From: Streptomyces caeruleatus
Lineage (GTDB): Bacteria; Actinomycetota; Actinomycetes; Streptomycetales; Streptomycetaceae
Assembly (NCBI RefSeq): GCF_001514235.1
Contig: NZ_KQ948940.1
Location: forward strand, 62,001 to 126,000
Direction: 5' to 3'
Length of the DNA: 64,000 nucleotides
A program made the position numbers and the translations under genes. Below, piece after piece: positions 40,752 to 49,707 of the stretch (positions within the stretch are counted from its first letter, which is position 1; each line of letters begins with the position of its first letter). The notes below the pieces were generated by a model that made no database searches, was not told where the DNA came from, and was given only the letters and a program-made list of their open reading frames with translations.

Positions 40752-41897
40752 GTGAGCTCCTGTATGCGTCCCTTGCGCCCCCTGCGCCGTACCGCCACCG
40801 CGGTGGCCGCCGCGTCGACGATGACCCTCTCGCTGGCCGCGTGCGGGGCACTGGGCGTCACCGGGAACAGCAGCGAGGCGAGTCCCACCAAGGGCAACGA
40901 CATCACCGTGGGGCTGCTGCTGCCGGAGACGGCGAACACGCGCTACGACAAGTTCGACTTCCCCATCATCCGGAACAAGGTCCTGGAGCTCACCGACAAG
41001 CAGGGCCGGGTCGTCTACAAGAACGCCGACGCGGACGCCACGAAGCAGGCGAGCCAGCTCCAGCAGATGATCAACGACCAGGTCGACGTGATCCTGCTGG
41101 ACGCCGTCGACGCGCACGCCATCGCCACCGGCGTCAAGAAGGCCAAGGACGCCGGGATCCCGGTCATCGCCTACGACCGCCTGGCCGAGGGCCCGATCGA
41201 CGCGTACGTCTCCTTCGACAACGAACTGGTCGGCGAGGTCCAGGGCCGCTCGCTGCTGGAGGCCATGGGCGGCTCCGGCGTCGACTCGTCCGACAAGATC
41301 GTGATGATGAACGGCTCGCCCACCGACCCGAACGCCAAGCAGTTCAAGGCGGGCGCGCTCTCCGAGCTCAAGGGCACGGTCGGCATCGCCAGGTCCTACG
41401 ACACCAAGGACTGGAAGCCGGAGAACGCCGAGGCCAACATGGCCCAGGCCATCAAGGACGTCGGCGTCAACAACATCAAGGGCGTCTACTCCGCCAACGA
41501 CGGCATGGCCGGCGGCATCATCAAGGCCCTGGAGGCCGCGGGCGTCACCCAGCTGCCGCCGATCACCGGACAGGACGCCGAACTCGACGCGGTCCAGCGG
41601 ATCGTGGCCGGCGACCAGTACATGAGCGTGTACAAGTCGTACCCGCAGGAGGCCGAGAGCGCCGCCGAGATGGCCGTGGCCAAGGTCCAGGGCCACGACA
41701 TCCAGTTCGACTCCCTCACCCAGGACCAGGTCGACAGCCCGACCGACAAGGGCGTCCCGGCCCTGCTGGTCCCCGTGGTCGCGCTGACCCAGAAGAACAT
41801 CAAGCAGACCGTCGTCGCCGACGGGATCTACAAGCTGTCGGAGATCTGCACGACCAAGTACAAGGTGGCCTGCTCGGAGATCGGCCTCAGCAAGTAG
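40752..41897 (+). CDS. Sugar-binding lipoprotein (XylF/RbsB-like substrate-binding protein)
   Basis: A GTG start with GAAGG upstream gives 381 residues. The lipobox is L-S-L-A-A-C (Cys31). The type I periplasmic-binding fold has I-T-V-G-L-L-L-P-E-T-A-N-T-R-Y near residue 55, D-V-I-L-L-D-A-V-D near 115 and Y-D-R-L-A near 145, closest to xylose-binding proteins. It should feed an ABC importer, but no ATPase or permease gene is next to it; the following gene is a regulator after a terminator. It may work with a transporter coded elsewhere or as a sensor. Confidence 0.88.
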   Translation: MSSCMRPLRPLRRTATAVAAASTMTLSLAACGALGVTGNSSEASPTKGNDITVGLLLPETANTRYDKFDFPIIRNKVLELTDKQGRVVYKNADADATKQASQLQQMINDQVDVILLDAVDAHAIATGVKKAKDAGIPVIAYDRLAEGPIDAYVSFDNELVGEVQGRSLLEAMGGSGVDSSDKIVMMNGSPTDPNAKQFKAGALSELKGTVGIARSYDTKDWKPENAEANMAQAIKDVGVNNIKGVYSANDGMAGGIIKALEAAGVTQLPPITGQDAELDAVQRIVAGDQYMSVYKSYPQEAESAAEMAVAKVQGHDIQFDSLTQDQVDSPTDKGVPALLVPVVALTQKNIKQTVVADGIYKLSEICTTKYKVACSEIGLSK

Positions 41898-41929
41898 CGC
41901 ACCCGCCGGGCCTTCCGGCGCTCATCGAC

Positions 41930-41959
41930 CACCCCCCGGCCGGCTCGGCGCGGGGGGTG
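41930..41959 (+). terminator. Terminator after the sugar-binding protein gene
   Basis: CACCCCCC (41930-41937) pairs with GGGGGGTG (41952-41959), followed by TCGTCGT. The rest of the gap to 42429 (about 470 bases) holds no gene or repeat I can support; it is presumably the promoter region of the LuxR gene. Confidence 0.7.
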
Positions 41960-42429
41960 TCGTCGTGGTCCCGCGCTTTGCGAGTGCGTCCCCTCGTGTC
42001 ACCGCCGAACCAGGTTCCTGTCCGGCGGCGTTCGCGAGTGTGACCTTGCCCCGCGACGCGCCGTGTCCCGCCCGCTCGACCGCCGATCCGATGCCGTAGC
42101 CCGCCCCCGCCCCGGCACCATCAGCTTGCTGCAAGTCAGTTGGCGGAGGCCCGGAAATAGCGGGGCGCAACGGTGGTTAACGGCCGCCGTCCCCGGGTGA
42201 GCCGTGTTGCGGAGCACGGCCTGTCCGCGCATAGTTGCGCTGCGGAAGCGCGAACGAACCGTAGGACGACGGGTCCGGCACGGTGGGCCCGTCGACCGGG
42301 GCCTGTCCGGCATGAACCGCCGGAGAGGCTCCTGGGCCCCGCCCGGCAGAGGTGTCCCGCAGGATGTCGGCACCGCGCTCCGGAGGTGAGCGAGCCGGCG
42401 AAGAGGCAGGAACCGGGGGTGGATGGGCG

Positions 42430-43476
42430 ATGGCCGGGCACGGGACTCAGGAACATCCCCACGGCGCCGACCGGCTGTGCGAGGCCGGGGACCGCGTGTA
42501 CTCCCGGGCCGTACGGCGGGGCCGGGTGCCGCGCCGGGACGCCGAGCCGGTGCCCTGTCTGCTGGAACTGGCCCTGTTGCACCCCGACCCCGACGACATG
42601 GACTGGCTGGTCCCGACCTCCCCGCAGGAGGTCATGACACGGCTGCTGCGCGGCGTGTACGACGAGGTCAGCGCGAGCCAGCGGCGGATGGGGTCGGCGG
42701 TGGCGGCGTTCGAGTGGTACGCGGGGCTCGGCGCGCTGTCGACAGCCGTCGGCGCGGAGGGCGCGGCGATCCGGGTGCTGGACGGCTCCGCCCGCATTCA
42801 GGCGGCGCTGGACGAGGCGACCCAGGCGTGCGTCACGGAGGTGCTGACCGTGCAGCCCGGCGGCATCCGCCCGGAGCACGAGCTGACCGAGGGCCTGCAC
42901 CGGGCCCTGGAACTGCGCGGACGCGGTGTGCGGATGCGCGACCTGTACACGCATGTGGCGCGCCACGGCCAGGGCCTGCTCAACTACCTGGAGCTGATGG
43001 GTGATTCGGTGGAGGCGCGCACGCTGGACGAGGTGATCGACCGGCTCATCGTCTTCGACCGTACGGTCGCCTTCGTCCCCGCGAACGCGGACCGCACGAT
43101 GGCGCTGGAACTGCGCCACCCGGCCCTCGTCCACTACCTGCTGACGGTGTTCGAGCGCTTCTGGCGCCTCGCGATCCCGCTCACGGCTCCCCTCCCCGAC
43201 ACCGGCATCGAAGGCATCTCCCACCGCGAGCAGTCCATCGCCGCGCTCCTGGCGGAGGGACACCAGGACGCGGTGATCGCGGAGCGGCTCGGCATAAGCG
43301 TCCGCACGTGCCGTGCGCACATCGCCCGGCTCTCGGAGACGCTGGGCGCGGCGAGCCGTACGCAACTGGGCGTTCGCATAGCTCAGGCAGGCCTGGACCG
43401 GCCGCCACGGGCCGCGGACGTCACGCAGCGGCCGTCACTCAGCCTGCCTGATCAAGGATCCCGGACCGCCCGATGA
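42430..43476 (+). CDS. LuxR-type regulator with a TrmB/PLD-like sensor (copy 1)
   Basis: 348 residues from an ATG after GGGGGTGG. The N-terminal 60 residues include L-C-E-A-G-D-R-V-Y-S-R-A-V-R-R-G-R-V. A central domain follows with I-R-V-L-D-G-S-A-R-I, E-V-L-T-V-Q-P-G-G and V-R-M-R-D-L-Y-T-H-V-A-R-H, resembling the phospholipase-D-like sensor of TrmB proteins without H-K-D motifs. The LuxR helix-turn-helix is I-A-A-L-L-A-E-G-H-Q-D-A-V-I-A-E-R-L-G-I-S-V-R-T-C-R-A-H-I-A (about 282-312). A paralogue lies at 43629 on the other strand, and a fragment of a third lies between them. Confidence 0.82.
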   Translation: MAGHGTQEHPHGADRLCEAGDRVYSRAVRRGRVPRRDAEPVPCLLELALLHPDPDDMDWLVPTSPQEVMTRLLRGVYDEVSASQRRMGSAVAAFEWYAGLGALSTAVGAEGAAIRVLDGSARIQAALDEATQACVTEVLTVQPGGIRPEHELTEGLHRALELRGRGVRMRDLYTHVARHGQGLLNYLELMGDSVEARTLDEVIDRLIVFDRTVAFVPANADRTMALELRHPALVHYLLTVFERFWRLAIPLTAPLPDTGIEGISHREQSIAALLAEGHQDAVIAERLGISVRTCRAHIARLSETLGAASRTQLGVRIAQAGLDRPPRAADVTQRPSLSLPDQGSRTAR

Positions 43477-43513
43477 GGTAGCCGAGTTGGGCGCGGCTTG
43501 TGCTGCCGAGGGT
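43439..43513 (-). pseudogene. 3' remnant of a third LuxR paralogue
   Basis: On the minus strand the sequence encodes S-T-S-R-A-Q-L-G-Y-L-I-G-R-S-G-I-L, almost the same as the end of copy 2 (S-G-S-R-A-Q-L-G-Y-L-I-A-Q-S-G-I-L). Upstream codons do not continue the helix-turn-helix. It overlaps the 3' end of copy 1 and points to an expansion and partial loss of this gene family here. Confidence 0.65.
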
Positions 43514-43628
43514 GCGGCGAGTCGGGAGTGGGCGATGTCCTCGGCGACGTTTCGCAGCAGTCTCCGGGGAGCAGGCCTGAGTGCAGCAGGCAGGTGACGG
43601 GGTGGCCTCTTGCACCGACAAGGAACCC

Positions 43629-44627
43629 TCACGCAGGGCCCTCTCCTGACGGTCGGTGATCTCCGTTCAGGATGCCCGACTGCGCGATCAGGTAGCCGAG
43701 TTGGGCACGGCTGCCGCTGCCAAGGACCAGAGCCAGCTTGGCTATGTGGGCTCGGCACGTGCGTACGTTCATGCCCAGTCGACGTGCGATGGCTTCGTCG
43801 ACATGACCTTCCACCAGGAGTTTGGCGATGGAGTGCTGGATGTCCGTGATGCCGTCGGGTGCGGTTTCATAGGGCGCGCCCGCGCTCAGCGGAACTGCCC
43901 GGTCCCACATGAACTCGAAGACCTTGATCAGGTAGCGGATGAGTCCCCGGTGGCGGAGTTCCAGGGCGACCTTCTGGTCGTCTCGAGTGGGGATGAAGGC
44001 CACGGTCTCGTCGCAGATGATGAGTCGCTCGACCACTCCGTCGATGGTCCGGTGCTCGACCTTGCCATCGGAGAGCTGATCCACGTAGGCGAGTCGCTCC
44101 GGGCTGTACCGGGCCGTGTGTGGATAGAGGGTCCTGATCCGCACACCGCGTTCTATCAAGGGCCTGTCACGCTCCAGTCCCTGGATCAGACTGCGCTCGG
44201 GGCGGTGGCCGCTGGGCTGGACCGTGAGCATTTCGGTCTGACACTGGGCCGTGGCCAGGTTGAGCGCCGCGTTGATCCGCTCGCTTCCTTCCAGCACCGT
44301 GATCGAGTCACTGGTCGTGGCCTGAGAACTGAGTGCCATGAACGGCGCGAAAGCATCGGACAGTTCGATCGAAAGCCGCCTGCGCTCGGTGATCTCGTGC
44401 TCTATGGGACTGAGTCGCTGGGCGAGGGCAACCGACGGAGGCACGGGGCGCAGCCAGTTCGGGTCGTCAGAATCGGGGTGAAGGAGGGAGAGCTCCTCCA
44501 AGCAGGGGGCCGGTTCTGCGTCTGCCCGGGAGATGCGTCCCGCTCGGAGGGCGGTCGCATAAAGTCGGCCACCTTCCTCACACAGCTCGGTCACCGCATG
44601 GGGATGTGTCACATTCGTCCGATTCAT
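43629..44627 (-). CDS. LuxR-type regulator with a TrmB/PLD-like sensor (copy 2)
   Basis: The ATG at 44627 (M-N-R-T-N-V-T-H-P) is chosen because GGTGGAG lies eight bases upstream; 332 residues. Its layout is that of copy 1: L-C-E-E-G-G-R-L-Y-A-T-A-L-R-A-G-R-I, then I-T-V-L-E-G-S-E-R-I, E-M-L-T-V-Q-P-S-G-H-R-P and V-R-I-R-T-L-Y-P-H-T-A-R. The DNA-binding end is I-A-K-L-L-V-E-G-H-V-D-E-A-I-A-R-R-L-G-M-N-V-R-T-C-R-A-H-I-A-K. It is divergent from the DSVWP peptide gene 120 bases away and is the best candidate for its regulator or sensor. Confidence 0.82.
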   Translation of the reverse strand: MNRTNVTHPHAVTELCEEGGRLYATALRAGRISRADAEPAPCLEELSLLHPDSDDPNWLRPVPPSVALAQRLSPIEHEITERRRLSIELSDAFAPFMALSSQATTSDSITVLEGSERINAALNLATAQCQTEMLTVQPSGHRPERSLIQGLERDRPLIERGVRIRTLYPHTARYSPERLAYVDQLSDGKVEHRTIDGVVERLIICDETVAFIPTRDDQKVALELRHRGLIRYLIKVFEFMWDRAVPLSAGAPYETAPDGITDIQHSIAKLLVEGHVDEAIARRLGMNVRTCRAHIAKLALVLGSGSRAQLGYLIAQSGILNGDHRPSGEGPA

Positions 44628-44746
44628 TCCTAAATCTCCACCCCCCAGGGTCCTGAACATGCAGGAACATGATGCATCGATTGTGTGGCCATGACGTGCC
44701 TGAATGAGCCATCGTCTTACTGGACGGGGGAAGAGGGGACCTTCAA

Positions 44747-44977
44747 GTGAGGACGAAGCCGACTATGCGTAACAGAATGCTTCGCTCGGCGCTTGTCGCC
44801 ATCTTCTCCACCGTCGTGGCCGTCGGGACTCTGAGTGGCCTCCTCGGTGCGAAGGGTGATAGTCGGGCGGGGGACAGTGTCTGGCCGGTAAGCGCCAAGA
44901 CTCATGTCCTTGCGGACAGCGTGTGGCCGGCCGCGGCCGAGTCCAGCGCGTCCGCGGTAAAGGGAGCTGGGAGCTGA
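44747..44977 (+). CDS. Small exported peptide precursor with two DSVWP motifs
   Basis: A GTG start eight bases after AGAGGGG gives 76 residues. A basic N-terminus (R-T-K-P-T-M-R-N-R-M-L-R) and hydrophobic core S-A-L-V-A-I-F-S-T-V-V-A-V-G-T-L-S-G-L-L-G form a signal peptide or signal anchor. The remaining 40 residues contain D-S-V-W-P twice (G-D-S-V-W-P-V-S-A and A-D-S-V-W-P-A-A-A, 18 residues apart) and a Ser/Ala-rich tail. The repeat suggests a processed or recognised peptide. It is divergent from a LuxR-type gene and one base ahead of a Rieske-like gene. I know of no characterised homologue. Confidence 0.65.
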   Translation: MRTKPTMRNRMLRSALVAIFSTVVAVGTLSGLLGAKGDSRAGDSVWPVSAKTHVLADSVWPAAAESSASAVKGAGS

Positions 44978-44978
44978 C

Positions 44979-45314
44979 GTGACCACCCCACCCGACGACC
45001 GCTCCTTCCGTAGAGAAATGGCCACCGCCTACCGCTCCGGCTGGCACTTCATCGACCTGGTCACCGCGATCCCCCACCCCGGTGACTCATTGATGGTGAC
45101 CGTCTTCGGCGAGCCGGTCGTCGTCACGCGGGACGACGACGAGGACGTCCGGGCGTACCGGTGTCTGCGGCGGCCTCGGGGGGCGCCGCAGCCCGTTCGG
45201 TGTGCCATCCGGTACGGAATGATCTTCGTCAACCTCGATCAGCGCGACCACCGCCTGGTGGAACCGGAGGCCCCGGCCCCAACGACAGTCTCAGCCACCC
45301 CCCGCAGTGCCTGA
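44979..45314 (+). CDS. Truncated Rieske-like protein lacking cluster ligands
   Basis: 111 residues from a GTG one base after the peptide gene's stop, with GGGAG upstream. S-G-W-H-F-I-D-L-V-T-A-I-P-H-P-G-D-S-L-M-V-T-V-F-G-E-P-V-V-V-T-R-D matches the start of aromatic-ring hydroxylase Rieske domains. Where these have C-x-H-R-G-A this one has R-R-P-R-G-A, and the C-x-x-H half is missing: it jumps to R-Y-G-M-I-F-V-N-L-D, which in the family follows the cluster region. It cannot hold a [2Fe-2S] cluster in the normal way. It may be a peptide-binding or regulatory derivative, or a decaying gene. Confidence 0.65.
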   Translation: MTTPPDDRSFRREMATAYRSGWHFIDLVTAIPHPGDSLMVTVFGEPVVVTRDDDEDVRAYRCLRRPRGAPQPVRCAIRYGMIFVNLDQRDHRLVEPEAPAPTTVSATPRSA

Positions 45315-45357
45315 CGCGATTCCCCCGTCGTAACAGATCGCTCAGGCGCTTCCCCCC

Positions 45358-45398
45358 GCAGCGGCGTCACCGTGACCTGAACACGGTGACGCCGCTGC
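45358..45398 (+). terminator. Perfect 17-bp terminator stem after the Rieske-like gene
   Basis: GCAGCGGCGTCACCGTG (45358-45374) pairs exactly with CACGGTGACGCCGCTGC (45382-45398) around ACCTGAA. It separates the peptide operon from the convergent PPOX gene. Confidence 0.85.
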
Positions 45399-45552
45399 AG
45401 TTTCCGCGGACATTTACCCGTATCCACCGGTTGCGGCCGTGGCCAAAACCGGTTGCCCGGTATTCGGCCGTCCGGGGGCCGTCCGGGGGGCGGTTGCCCC
45501 GGATCCAGCCGCGTTCCCCTCACGCGTTCCCCTCGGCGTCGCCCCCTCCATG

Positions 45553-45966
45553 TCACCCCCGCCCCATCGCCCGAGTCAGCGCGATCTCGATGACCACCCG
45601 CTCGGGGTTCGGCCTCGGGGTGCGCCCGTACCGGTCCGCGTACCGCCGCTCCGCGTCCGCGATCTGTTCCGGCTCGGTCCGGACGGTCGCGCGACCCTCC
45701 AGGGTCGCCCAGCGGCGGCCCTCCATCTGGCAGACAGCGACGCGGGCCCCGTCGGGGCCGGCGGCCAGTACATGGCGTACCTTCGCGCTCGACTTGCTCG
45801 TGATCACCCGAGCCAGCCGGGCCTGAGGGTCGTATGTGACTCCGACGGGTACGACATGCGGGGTGCCGTCCGGGCGCAGGGTCGTCAGGGTGCAGACGTG
45901 CTTCTCCTGCCAGAAGGCGAGGTACGGCGCGTCCGGCGCGCCCGGGTCCTGGGGGTGTGCGGCCAT
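45553..45966 (-). CDS. PPOX-class (F420- or flavin-dependent) oxidoreductase
   Basis: 137 residues from an ATG at 45966. The split beta-barrel has Y-L-A-F-W-Q-E-K-H-V-C-T-L-T-T-L-R-P-D-G-T-P-H-V-V-P-V-G-V-T (residues 15-45), V-I-T-S-K-S-S-A-K-V-R-H-V near 60, and V-A-V-C-Q-M-E-G-R-R-W-A-T-L-E-G-R-A near 77. This is typical of actinobacterial F420-dependent reductases of the pyridoxamine-phosphate-oxidase fold. The substrate is unknown. It is divergent from clpB, 130 bases away. Confidence 0.82.
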   Translation of the reverse strand: MAAHPQDPGAPDAPYLAFWQEKHVCTLTTLRPDGTPHVVPVGVTYDPQARLARVITSKSSAKVRHVLAAGPDGARVAVCQMEGRRWATLEGRATVRTEPEQIADAERRYADRYGRTPRPNPERVVIEIALTRAMGRG

Positions 45967-46015
45967 GCCCCGGAACCTAGCCGCCGTACGCCTCCCACGA
46001 CTACCCTGGAGCTGA

Positions 46016-46036
46016 CTTGAGCGGAATAGACTCAAC
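46016..46036 (+). promoter_or_regulatory. HspR (HAIR) operator of clpB
   Basis: CTTGAGC-N7-ACTCAAC differs from the HAIR consensus at one base in each arm. It lies 60-80 bases before the clpB start and places clpB in the HspR regulon, as is known for Streptomyces. Confidence 0.85.
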
Positions 46037-46095
46037 TTTGTGTACGCTGACTCAGTCAGTACTGGGAGACGCTGACGCCAGGAGGAGAACGCCAA

Positions 46096-48693
46096 TTGGA
46101 CGCCGAGCTGACCAACAGGAGCCGGGACGCGATCAACGCGGCCAGCAACCGGGCCCTGACCGAGGGCCATGCGGACCTCACCCCCGCCCATCTGCTCCTC
46201 GCTCTGCTCCAGGGGCAGGACAACGAGAACGTCATCGATCTGCTGGCGGCCGTAGACGCCGACCAGGCCTCCGTCCGGTCCGGCGCGGAGAAGGCGCTCG
46301 CCGCGCTGCCCAGCGTGACCGGGTCCACCGTCGCGCCCCCGCAGCCGGGCCGTGAGCTGCTCGCCGTGATCGCGGACGCCCAGGCGCGGGCCAAGGAGCT
46401 CGGGGACGAGTACCTCTCCACCGAGCACCTGCTCATCGGCATCGCCGCCAAGGGGGGACGCGCCGGCGAGGTGCTCGCCCAGCAGGGGGCCACCCCGAAG
46501 AAGCTGCTGGACGCCTTCCAGAAGGCGCGTGGCGCGCGCCGGGTGACCACCGCCGACCCCGAGGGGCAGTACAAGGCGCTGGAGAAGTTCGGGACGGACC
46601 TCACGGCCGCCGCCAGGGAAGGGCGACTCGACCCTGTCATCGGGCGGGACCAGGAGATCCGGCGGGTCGTGCAGGTGCTCTCCCGCCGCACCAAGAACAA
46701 CCCCGTCCTCATCGGTGAGCCCGGCGTCGGCAAGACCGCCGTCGTCGAAGGGCTCGCCCAACGCATCGTCAAGGGGGACGTGCCCGAGTCCCTCAAGGAC
46801 AAGCGGCTCGTCGCGCTCGACCTCGGCGCCATGGTCGCCGGGGCCAAGTACCGCGGTGAGTTCGAGGAGCGGCTGAAGACCGTGCTCGCGGAGATCAAGA
46901 ACTCCGACGGGCAGATCATCACCTTCATCGACGAGCTGCACACCGTCGTGGGCGCAGGCGCCGGCGGCGACTCCGCCATGGACGCCGGGAACATGCTCAA
47001 GCCGATGCTCGCGCGCGGTGAGCTGCGCATGGTCGGCGCCACCACCCTCGACGAGTACCGCGAGCGGATCGAGAAGGACCCCGCCCTGGAGCGGCGCTTC
47101 CAGCAGGTCCTGGTCGCCGAGCCGACCGTCGAGGACACCATCGCCATCCTCCGCGGGCTCAAGGGGCGCTACGAGGCCCACCACAAGGTGCAGATCGCCG
47201 ACAGCGCGCTGGTCGCCGCGGCCACCCTCTCCGACCGGTACATCACCTCCCGCTTCCTCCCCGACAAGGCCATCGACCTCGTCGACGAGGCCGCCTCCCG
47301 GCTCCGGATGGAGATCGACTCCTCCCCCGTCGAGATCGACGAGCTCCAGCGGTCGGTCGACCGGCTGAAGATGGAGGAGCTGGCCATCGGCAAGGAGACC
47401 GACCCGGCCTCCCGCGAGCGCCTGGAGAAGCTGCGCCGCGACCTCGCCGACAAGGAGGAGGAGCTGCGGGGCCTGACCGCCCGCTGGGAGAAGGAGAAGG
47501 AGTCCCTCAACCGCGTGGGTGAGCTGAAGGAACGGCTGGACGAGGTGCGCGGACAGGCCGAACGCGCCCAGCGCGACGGCGACTTCGACACCGCGAGCAA
47601 GCTGCTCTACGGCGAGATCCCCACCCTGGAGCGCGACCTGGAGGCCGCCTCGCAGGCCGAGGAGGAGGCCGCCAAGGACACCATGGTCAAGGAGGAGGTC
47701 GGCTCCGACGACATCGCCGACACCGTGGCCGCCTGGACCGGTATCCCGGCCGGCCGGCTCCTGGAGGGCGAGACCCAGAAGCTCCTGCGCATGGAGGAGG
47801 AGCTGGGGCGCCGGCTCATCGGGCAGACGGAGGCCGTGCAGGCCGTCGCCGACGCCGTACGCCGCACCCGCGCCGGCATCGCCGACCCGGACCGCCCCAC
47901 CGGCTCCTTCCTCTTCCTCGGCCCCACCGGCGTCGGCAAGACCGAACTCGCCAAGGCCCTCGCCGACTTCCTCTTCGACGACGAGCGGGCGATGGTCCGC
48001 ATCGACATGTCGGAGTACGGCGAGAAGCACAGCGTGGCCCGGCTGGTCGGCGCGCCCCCCGGGTACGTCGGCTACGAGGAGGGCGGCCAGCTCACGGAGG
48101 CGGTGCGGCGCAGGCCGTACAGCGTCGTCCTGCTCGACGAGGTGGAGAAGGCGCACCCCGAGGTCTTCGACATCCTGCTCCAGGTGCTGGACGACGGGCG
48201 GCTGACGGACGGGCAGGGCCGTACGGTCGACTTCCGCAACGCCATCCTGGTGCTGACGTCCAACCTGGGCAGCCAGTTCCTGGTCGACCCGGTCACGAGC
48301 GAGGCGGAGAAGAAGGAACAGGTGCTGGAGGTGGTCCGCACCTCCTTCAAGCCGGAGTTCCTCAACCGGCTCGACGACCTGGTCGTCTTCTCGGCCCTCA
48401 GCAAGGACGAGCTCGGCCGGATCGCGCGGCTCCAGATCGACCGGCTCGCGGGGCGCCTGGCTGAGCGGCGTCTCACCCTGGAGATCACCGACGAGGCCCT
48501 GGCCTGGCTCGCCGACGAGGGCAACGACCCGGCCTACGGCGCCCGCCCCCTGCGCCGCCTCGTCCAGACCGCCATCGGCGACCGTCTGGCCAAGGAGATC
48601 CTCTCCGGTGAGGTCAAGGACGGCGACACGGTCCGGGTGGACGCCTTCGGGGACGGTCTGATCGTGGGGCCGGCGAGCGGGAAGACGCTGTGA
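46096..48693 (+). CDS. clpB: Disaggregase ClpB
   Basis: A TTG start lies eight bases after GGAGGAG; 865 residues. The N-domain (1-145) is followed by AAA1 with G-E-P-G-V-G-K-T (about 210), the coiled-coil middle domain (about 405-520, rich in Lys/Glu), and AAA2 with G-P-T-G-V-G-K-T (about 610) and the G-Y-V-G-Y-E-E-G-G pore loop. It has no ClpP-binding IGF loop, so it works with DnaK/DnaJ to dissolve aggregates rather than degrade them. Under HspR control with dnaK. Confidence 0.97.
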   Translation: MDAELTNRSRDAINAASNRALTEGHADLTPAHLLLALLQGQDNENVIDLLAAVDADQASVRSGAEKALAALPSVTGSTVAPPQPGRELLAVIADAQARAKELGDEYLSTEHLLIGIAAKGGRAGEVLAQQGATPKKLLDAFQKARGARRVTTADPEGQYKALEKFGTDLTAAAREGRLDPVIGRDQEIRRVVQVLSRRTKNNPVLIGEPGVGKTAVVEGLAQRIVKGDVPESLKDKRLVALDLGAMVAGAKYRGEFEERLKTVLAEIKNSDGQIITFIDELHTVVGAGAGGDSAMDAGNMLKPMLARGELRMVGATTLDEYRERIEKDPALERRFQQVLVAEPTVEDTIAILRGLKGRYEAHHKVQIADSALVAAATLSDRYITSRFLPDKAIDLVDEAASRLRMEIDSSPVEIDELQRSVDRLKMEELAIGKETDPASRERLEKLRRDLADKEEELRGLTARWEKEKESLNRVGELKERLDEVRGQAERAQRDGDFDTASKLLYGEIPTLERDLEAASQAEEEAAKDTMVKEEVGSDDIADTVAAWTGIPAGRLLEGETQKLLRMEEELGRRLIGQTEAVQAVADAVRRTRAGIADPDRPTGSFLFLGPTGVGKTELAKALADFLFDDERAMVRIDMSEYGEKHSVARLVGAPPGYVGYEEGGQLTEAVRRRPYSVVLLDEVEKAHPEVFDILLQVLDDGRLTDGQGRTVDFRNAILVLTSNLGSQFLVDPVTSEAEKKEQVLEVVRTSFKPEFLNRLDDLVVFSALSKDELGRIARLQIDRLAGRLAERRLTLEITDEALAWLADEGNDPAYGARPLRRLVQTAIGDRLAKEILSGEVKDGDTVRVDAFGDGLIVGPASGKTL

Positions 48694-48726
48694 TCCGGGG
48701 TACCCGGCCGGGGCGGCGGGCCGGTG

Positions 48727-48888
48727 TCAGTTCTGCAGCTGGCCGAGCGGCGTCGCGTCCGCCCACAGCATGATCACGACCACGACGAACCAGATGGCGA
48801 CCCCCAGGCACACCAGCCACAGGCCCCACAGCAGCCACCGCAGTTCTCTTCTCCTCCGCATGTCGCGATCATGCCGCGCGCCGGTCAT
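48727..48888 (-). CDS. Small single-helix membrane protein
   Basis: 53 residues from an ATG at 48888. A basic head (R-H-D-R-D-M-R-R-R-R-E-L-R) precedes one membrane helix (W-L-L-W-G-L-W-L-V-C-L-G-V-A-I-W-F-V-V-V-V) and a short tail. Trp-rich one-helix proteins like this are conserved in Streptomyces next to clpB but have no known function. It ends 33 bases from clpB, convergent with it. Confidence 0.6.
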   Translation of the reverse strand: MTGARHDRDMRRRRELRWLLWGLWLVCLGVAIWFVVVVIMLWADATPLGQLQN

Positions 48889-49009
48889 GGCACCGTCATC
48901 CGGGGGTGACCGGATCGTGTCAGCCCAGGGCTGACAGGGCCGTCGGGGGTTGCCACCCCCTACCCCGCATGGGGGAGGATGACTGAATCCGTACGAAGGG
49001 AAAATCACG

Positions 49010-49537
49010 GTGACCATCGACCCGTCCTCGATTCCGAACTTCGGGGGCCAGCAGCCGCAGCCGCAACAGCCGGCCGGCCCCGTCGTTCCGGATCAGGACC
49101 TCGTGAAGCAGCTCCTGGACCAGATGGAGCTGAAGTACGTCGTCGACGACGAGGGTGACCTCGCGGCGCCGTGGGAGCAGTTCCGTACGTACTTCATGTT
49201 CCGTGGCGAGGGCGACCAGCAGGTCTTCTCGGTGCGGACGTTCTACGACCGGCCCCACAAGATCGACGAGAAGCCCCTGCTTCTGGAGTCGATCGACGAC
49301 TGGAACCGCCGGACCCTGTGGCCCAAGGTCTACAGCCACACGCACGACGACGGCACCGTCCGCCTGATCGGCGAGGCGCAGATGCTGATCGGCACCGGCG
49401 TGAGCCTGGAGCACTTCGTCTCCTCGACGGTCAGCTGGGTGCGGGCCGCCATCGAGTTCGACAAGTGGCTCGTCGAGCAGCTCGGCCTGGAGCAGGAGAT
49501 CAACGAGGCGGACAAGCCCGAGGAAGACGACGAGTAA
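49010..49537 (+). CDS. YbjN-domain protein
   Basis: 175 residues from a GTG after GAAGGGA. A Pro/Gln-rich head (about 25 residues) precedes a YbjN domain: L-K-Y-V-V-D-D-E-G-D-L-A-A-P-W, F-Y-D-R-P-H and D-W-N-R-R-T-L-W-P-K-V-Y-S-H-T-H. The fold resembles the type III secretion chaperone fold; the role in actinomycetes is unknown. A strong terminator follows. Confidence 0.82.
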   Translation: MTIDPSSIPNFGGQQPQPQQPAGPVVPDQDLVKQLLDQMELKYVVDDEGDLAAPWEQFRTYFMFRGEGDQQVFSVRTFYDRPHKIDEKPLLLESIDDWNRRTLWPKVYSHTHDDGTVRLIGEAQMLIGTGVSLEHFVSSTVSWVRAAIEFDKWLVEQLGLEQEINEADKPEEDDE

Positions 49538-49560
49538 GGCGGCGCACCAGCCGCGAAAGG

Positions 49561-49611
49561 GAGAGCCCGGCCCGGGCACCGGCCGTCACGGCCGTGCCGG
49601 GCCGGGCTCTC
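49561..49611. terminator. Large terminator hairpin between YbjN and the aminotransferase remnant
   Basis: GAGAGCCCGGCCCGG (49561-49575) pairs with CCGGGCCGGGCTCTC (49597-49611), with further pairing inside. It probably serves the convergent YbjN gene and the original aminotransferase 3' end. Confidence 0.8.
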
Positions 49612-49707
49612 GCCGTTGGCGCCGGCCGCGCCACCCCCCTTTGTCCACAGCCTGTGGACGGCCGCCCGGTCCGAGGGCTCAGCCCGCGGGCCGCCTGGTC
49701 CGCGGGT

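Noticed and set aside
40752-41897. Sugar ABC transporter operon
   Set aside because: Only the binding protein is present; no ATPase or permease gene lies within reach, and a terminator follows directly.
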